Positions 61,017 to 64,000 of a stretch of DNA of 64,000 nt are shown piece by piece. Within the stretch, counting starts at the first letter, position 1. Each line of letters opens with the position of its first letter. A program made the position numbers and the translations under genes. The DNA is from Natrinema salifodinae (GTDB lineage Archaea; Halobacteriota; Halobacteria; Halobacteriales; Natrialbaceae): the NCBI RefSeq assembly GCF_900110455.1, contig NZ_FOIS01000003.1, positions 451,491-515,490 on the forward strand, read 5' to 3'. The notes under the pieces are model-generated. The model did no database searches and was not told the DNA's origin. It worked only from the letters and a program-made list of their open reading frames with translations.

Positions 61017-62339
61017 TCAGCCGGGAACGGCAACGGACACCACCAGCAGCGCACAGGCGAGCGCGCCGGACAGCGTCGCGAGGAAGTTCACGCCCTGATT
61101 GCCAAGGAGCGATCCCTCGAGGGTCGCCCCGAGCAGGCTGTCGACGGTCATGCCGACGATGCCGGCGGCGACGATGATCGCCGCGCCGACGGCGCCGACT
61201 TCGGGAAAGAGCGCGAAGGCCAGGCTGGCGACGACGGCCGCGCCGGTGACGCCGGCGAGTTCACCCTGCCAGGTAACGCCGCCGTCGGTGCCGGGATCGA
61301 CCGGCTCGAGCGTCGTGATCAGTCGCGGCGTCTCGAAGACGCTCCCGATTTCGCTGGAGAGGGTGTCGCTCATCGCGGTCGCGATGGAGCCGGCGAAGGC
61401 GAAGAGGAACAGTTCGGGCTCCCGAGGGAGGAACCCGGCGTCGCTGGCCGCGTAGCCGAGCACCGCGACGAGCGCGACGGCGGCATTGCCGAGGACGTTG
61501 CCGCTGCCGCGCGCGCCGTTGTTGTCCTCGGCGACGCCGAGTTCCGCCTTGCGGTCGTAGCGGAACTTCGTCGAGAGACCGCCGATAGCGAAAAACGAGA
61601 TGAGGACGGCGAACCAGCCGTAACCGCCGAGGACGATCGTCAGCAGGCCTGACAGGATGCCGGTGAGCATCCCCGCGATGGAGGCCGTCTCGAGGGCGTA
61701 CGAAACGTACCCCAGCGCGACGGTGATCGCGAGCGCGACGACGATCTCGCCCGCGCTGATCGTCGGCTCGAGTTCCGCGAGCAGCCACAGCAGGAGGCCG
61801 ACCGAAAGCACGACGATCGGATCGTCGGAGCGCAACAGGACGTCGCGGAGCAACGCCGCGAGGAACGCACCGCTGGTAGCCAGGAAGACGACGATCGGCG
61901 GCTCGGACACGACGGCGCCGACGAACGAATGCGCGATCGCCTGGCCGGCGACGGCGGCGACGGTCGCCGTAAGACAAAAGGCGGCCACGCGGCCGATGTC
62001 GTGGTCCGTTCGGAGCCGGACGAGTTGTTCGCCGAGGTTGCCGTAGCCGACGAGCAACACCGTCCCGACGAAGACGGTGACCGGCATCGCGGCCGCGGTC
62101 GCCATGAGTCCGAGCGCAACCCCCGCGAGGACGAACGTGATGAGGCCGTAGAGCCGAGCGTCCTCGTAGTCGCCCGGATAGGCGAGCAGTTCGAAGAGCG
62201 GGCCGTCGGTGATGCCGTAGGCTCCGAGTAGGACGACGCCGGCGATCGCGGCTCCCGCCCGCGGACCGAAGAGCGGAACGACGAGCGAGAGCGTACAGAG
62301 AACCGCGAACACGCCGGCTCGTCGAACGGGTGCTGTCAC
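61017..62339 (-). CDS. DUF92 (VTE6-like) membrane protein with N-terminal extension
   Basis: A 440-residue membrane protein with about 12 hydrophobic segments. The C-terminal 230 residues are DUF92: GGLSTKFRYDRKAELGVAED, NNGARGSGNVLGNAAVA and AGSIATAMSDTLSSEIGSVF. The plant DUF92 protein VTE6 is a phytyl-phosphate kinase, so a polyprenyl-phosphate role is plausible. The first 200 residues are an additional set of helices with loops LLRSDDPIV and LRTDHDIGR, resembling the CTP-dependent dolichol kinase/cytidylyltransferase fold. The start codon is GTG. It is divergent from a degenerate cis-prenyltransferase gene 156 bp away. Confidence 0.85.
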   Translation of the reverse strand: MTAPVRRAGVFAVLCTLSLVVPLFGPRAGAAIAGVVLLGAYGITDGPLFELLAYPGDYEDARLYGLITFVLAGVALGLMATAAAMPVTVFVGTVLLVGYGNLGEQLVRLRTDHDIGRVAAFCLTATVAAVAGQAIAHSFVGAVVSEPPIVVFLATSGAFLAALLRDVLLRSDDPIVVLSVGLLLWLLAELEPTISAGEIVVALAITVALGYVSYALETASIAGMLTGILSGLLTIVLGGYGWFAVLISFFAIGGLSTKFRYDRKAELGVAEDNNGARGSGNVLGNAAVALVAVLGYAASDAGFLPREPELFLFAFAGSIATAMSDTLSSEIGSVFETPRLITTLEPVDPGTDGGVTWQGELAGVTGAAVVASLAFALFPEVGAVGAAIIVAAGIVGMTVDSLLGATLEGSLLGNQGVNFLATLSGALACALLVVSVAVPG

Positions 62340-62495
62340 GATATCGGTCCCTTTCTGTGGCGTTCACTTGAAGCTTCGTGAACCCGGCTCGGTCGGTTTT
62401 CACTGGCCTCAACGGGCTGGTGCGGGCGGTCCGAATTCTCGGGTGATTGATCGGTCCGCGCCCCGTTCGAACCCGTAACCCGTATAGCACCGGCG

Positions 62496-63116
62496 ATGAA
62501 TGTCATTGCCGTGGGCTTGTACGAACGGTATCTCACGCTCCGGATCCGCCGCCACGACGGCGACCCGCCCGACCACGTCGCGCTCGTGATCACAGAGCGG
62601 GACCTGTTAGAGCGGGGCGCTTACGAGACGCTCACCGACTTCTTCGAGTGGGCCGACGAGTACGCCTCGCAGGTGACCGTCTACGTGAGCGTCCTCGACG
62701 CGGCGGCGGTCCCCGCCCTGCGGCGCGAGCTCGAGACGATCGACGCACCGCGCCCGATCGCCGTTCGTGGTCCGGAAGACAAGGCGCGCGCCGACGCCCC
62801 GATCCGGATCGGGATCGGCCTCGGCGGGAAACACGAGTTCACCAGCGCGGTCCGAACCCTCGCCGGGCGCGTCGACGCGGGCGAACTCGACCCCGACGAG
62901 ATCGACGACGAACACGTCGAGGACCACCTGGTCTTTCCCTCGGAGCCGGATCTGGTGATCAAGACCGGTGCGGAACGGCTCTCGGATTTCATGATCTGGC
63001 AGTCGGTCTATTCGGAGCTGTACTTCACGGACGTGAACTGGCGGGACTTCCGCAAGCGGGACTTCCTGCGGGCGGTTCGGGAGTACTGTAATCGGTCGCG
63101 GCGGTTCGGCCAATAA
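62496..63116 (+). CDS. Degenerate cis-prenyltransferase (UppS-family), probable non-catalytic subunit
   Basis: A 206-residue UppS-family protein. The C-terminal half matches UPP synthase: DLVIKTGAERLSDFMIWQ, SVYSELYFTDVNWRDF and a terminal NRSRRFGQ (RxG-type end). The N-terminal half does not: the DGNGRW loop with the catalytic Asp is replaced after PDHVALVI by TERDLLERG, and the FSSENW loop by VSVLDAA. The Arg of the RTGGE motif is Lys. So the isoprenyl-diphosphate acceptor side is kept and the allylic side is lost, as in eukaryotic NgBR/Nus1. It is shorter than E. coli UppS (253). It probably pairs with an active paralogue elsewhere in the genome. Confidence 0.85.
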   Translation: MNVIAVGLYERYLTLRIRRHDGDPPDHVALVITERDLLERGAYETLTDFFEWADEYASQVTVYVSVLDAAAVPALRRELETIDAPRPIAVRGPEDKARADAPIRIGIGLGGKHEFTSAVRTLAGRVDAGELDPDEIDDEHVEDHLVFPSEPDLVIKTGAERLSDFMIWQSVYSELYFTDVNWRDFRKRDFLRAVREYCNRSRRFGQ

Positions 63117-63170
63117 GGGGAGCAGCGGCGGTCGATCGGTATCGGACCGTATGCTATTGTTTTCGCCGTT

Positions 63171-63554
63171 CTAACTGTTTGCACCCGCTGATTCGGGCTC
63201 GGATTCGGGTGTGCCCGCCAGGTCCGCGATCGGATCGGCGGCGGCGACGACCGGCCCGTCGAGCCGAACCGCGTCGGCGTCGCGGTCGTACTCGACGAGT
63301 TCGTACGCGTCGAGTTTCGGCAAGACGGTGTGGACGAGCGATGCGCGGACGGCGTCGACGTCGAGTTCGTCCCGGCGGGCGACGGCGTCGGTCAGCGTCG
63401 CGACCGAGAGCCGCGAGTCACACGTCGACAGGACGTGAAGGGTGAGCCGCGTTCGCGGATTCGCGAGGAGCGCGTACGCGTCGTCGAGCGAAACGTCCGT
63501 GAGCCGAACGAATCGCTCGACGTCGACGGCGGGAGCACGGGTGGGTGACGACAT
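63171..63554 (-). CDS. Winged-helix haloarchaeal regulator (DUF7344-like)
   Basis: A 127-residue protein with an HTH of the haloarchaeal DUF7344 type: SLDDAYALLANPRTRLTLHV at the start of the fold, then TLTDAVARRDELDVDAVRAS and LVHTVLPKLDAYELVEYDRD for the wing. The tail is acidic. I chose the ATG at 63554 because an AT-rich TATA (minus strand TCTATAAT, 63574-63581) lies about 24 nt upstream; an ATG at 63572 would fall within the promoter. Likely a transcription regulator; target unknown. Confidence 0.72.
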   Translation of the reverse strand: MSSPTRAPAVDVERFVRLTDVSLDDAYALLANPRTRLTLHVLSTCDSRLSVATLTDAVARRDELDVDAVRASLVHTVLPKLDAYELVEYDRDADAVRLDGPVVAAADPIADLAGTPESEPESAGANS

Positions 63555-63573
63555 CGTACGTAATGTTGTCAAT

Positions 63574-63581
63574 ATTATAGA
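63574..63581 (-). promoter_or_regulatory. TATA box of the DUF7344-like regulator
   Basis: Minus strand TCTATAAT inside an AT-rich island (63561-63595), about 24 nt before the ATG at 63554. Confidence 0.55.
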
Positions 63582-63684
63582 TAAAGATTTTGTGGTGGGT
63601 GGGGTCCGTTCGGCGACCGAAGCGGCGTGTGGGAGCGAGGAGACCGGTCACCGTCCGGTCGCGGAGACTCCTGACCTCACCCTT

Positions 63685-63726
63685 CGGCCGTTCACCATCG
63701 GCCGTTCACCATCGGCCGTTCACCTT
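63685..63726. repeat. 14-bp tandem repeat, 3 copies
   Basis: CGGCCGTTCACCAT occurs at 63685 and 63699, and with a changed end at 63713. It lies upstream of the regulator at 63171-63554, outside any supported gene, in the 261-bp gap 63555-63815. Low complexity; a replication-slippage product is the simplest view. Confidence 0.75.
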
Positions 63727-63815
63727 TAGCCGTCGGCACGTCGGAGCATTCGGTACTCGAACCGCCCTTCGGTCGTGGGGGCGCTGGTATGCCGTCGGCG
63801 CCCACGGTCGCGGTC

Positions 63816-64000
63816 TTAGTCGGCGGCCTGGCTGCCCGAGTCCCCGGTTTCCAGTTCGCTGGCGTCGATTTCGTCGACCTCGGGTCGTTCGGCGGAGGGG
63901 AGCGAGTCGCGGAACCGGTCGACGATCGAGCGGGCCTCGGCGAGTTCGGGCTCGCTGACGGCGCCCAGCAGGGCCAGCGCGCGCCTGGCGCGGGTCCGCC
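63816..64000 (-). CDS. C-terminal end of an acidic protein (cut by window edge)
   Basis: The minus strand has an open frame from the window end to a TAA at 63816-63818, about 61 residues. It reads RTRARRALALLGAVSEPELA, then ARSIVDRFRDSLPSAE and an acidic tail ending in DSGSQAAD. This is a helical, charged C-terminus with haloarchaeal composition; the start and family lie outside the window. Confidence 0.6.
   Translation of the reverse strand, partial: RTRARRALALLGAVSEPELAEARSIVDRFRDSLPSAERPEVDEIDASELETGDSGSQAAD

Noticed and set aside
1-64000. Search for tRNA, rRNA, insertion sequences, integrase and att sites
   Set aside because: Sequences like GTTCGAA occur (for example near 62466), but no cloverleaf with matching arms was found, and no transposase or integrase motif is present in any frame I read.

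Overview
The window is a stretch of high-GC haloarchaeal chromosome (class Halobacteria). The evidence is the very acidic proteins, TFB, archaeal DnaG, a FolC-FolP fusion, haloarchaeal-type transducer and pilin-like proteins, many Tat signal peptides, and TATA elements about 24-28 nt before start codons with no Shine-Dalgarno (leaderless transcripts). The protein flavour fits the Natrialbales, but I cannot fix a genus. I saw no rRNA, tRNA, CRISPR array, insertion sequence or origin, so this reads as ordinary chromosome with a few accessory genes.

Layout. 1-8.7 kb: PRC-barrel-like protein, class V aminotransferase, coiled-coil and membrane proteins, uvrA, small membrane proteins, a CBS-pair protein. 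8.7-16 kb: a ThDP enzyme, an MFS carrier, fused folCP, a TFB gene and a small membrane protein with a strong SD. 16-22 kb: divergent ABC ATPase and permease, then a divergent pair of Tat-exported proteins (Asp-box protein and subtilase). 21.6-29.5 kb: carB, a multidomain histidine kinase, a lipoprotein and three small haloarchaeal genes. 29.7-38 kb: a two-gene GMC dehydrogenase operon, an FAD/NAD oxidoreductase, a polysaccharide deacetylase lipoprotein and an MFS carrier. 38-48 kb: a 49-bp tandem repeat, a large membrane transducer, thrB with a small membrane gene, a pilin-like protein, pdxS, an acetoacetate-decarboxylase-fold protein and a DUF1405 protein. 48-58 kb: valS, a flavodoxin-UbiA fusion, a CARF-like regulator, a sulfatase-type hydrolase and a sodium:solute symporter with its DUF3311 partner. 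58-64 kb: a membrane-anchored wHTH protein, dnaG, a DUF92 protein divergent from a degenerate cis-prenyltransferase, a wHTH regulator and a gene cut by the window edge.

Most notable signals: (1) the cis-prenyltransferase homologue at 62496-63116 has lost the catalytic Asp and the FSSENW region but keeps the C-terminal half, like the NgBR/Nus1 non-catalytic subunit, and sits next to a DUF92 (VTE6-like) gene; (2) a single-chain fusion of a flavodoxin-fold NAD(P)H:quinone oxidoreductase to a UbiA prenyltransferase; (3) two possible leaderless mini-ORFs whose stop codons overlap the starts of uvrA and of the ABC permease; (4) a stand-alone CARF-like/wHTH protein; (5) a dehydrogenase whose catalytic subunit probably rides out of the cell on the Tat signal of its small subunit.
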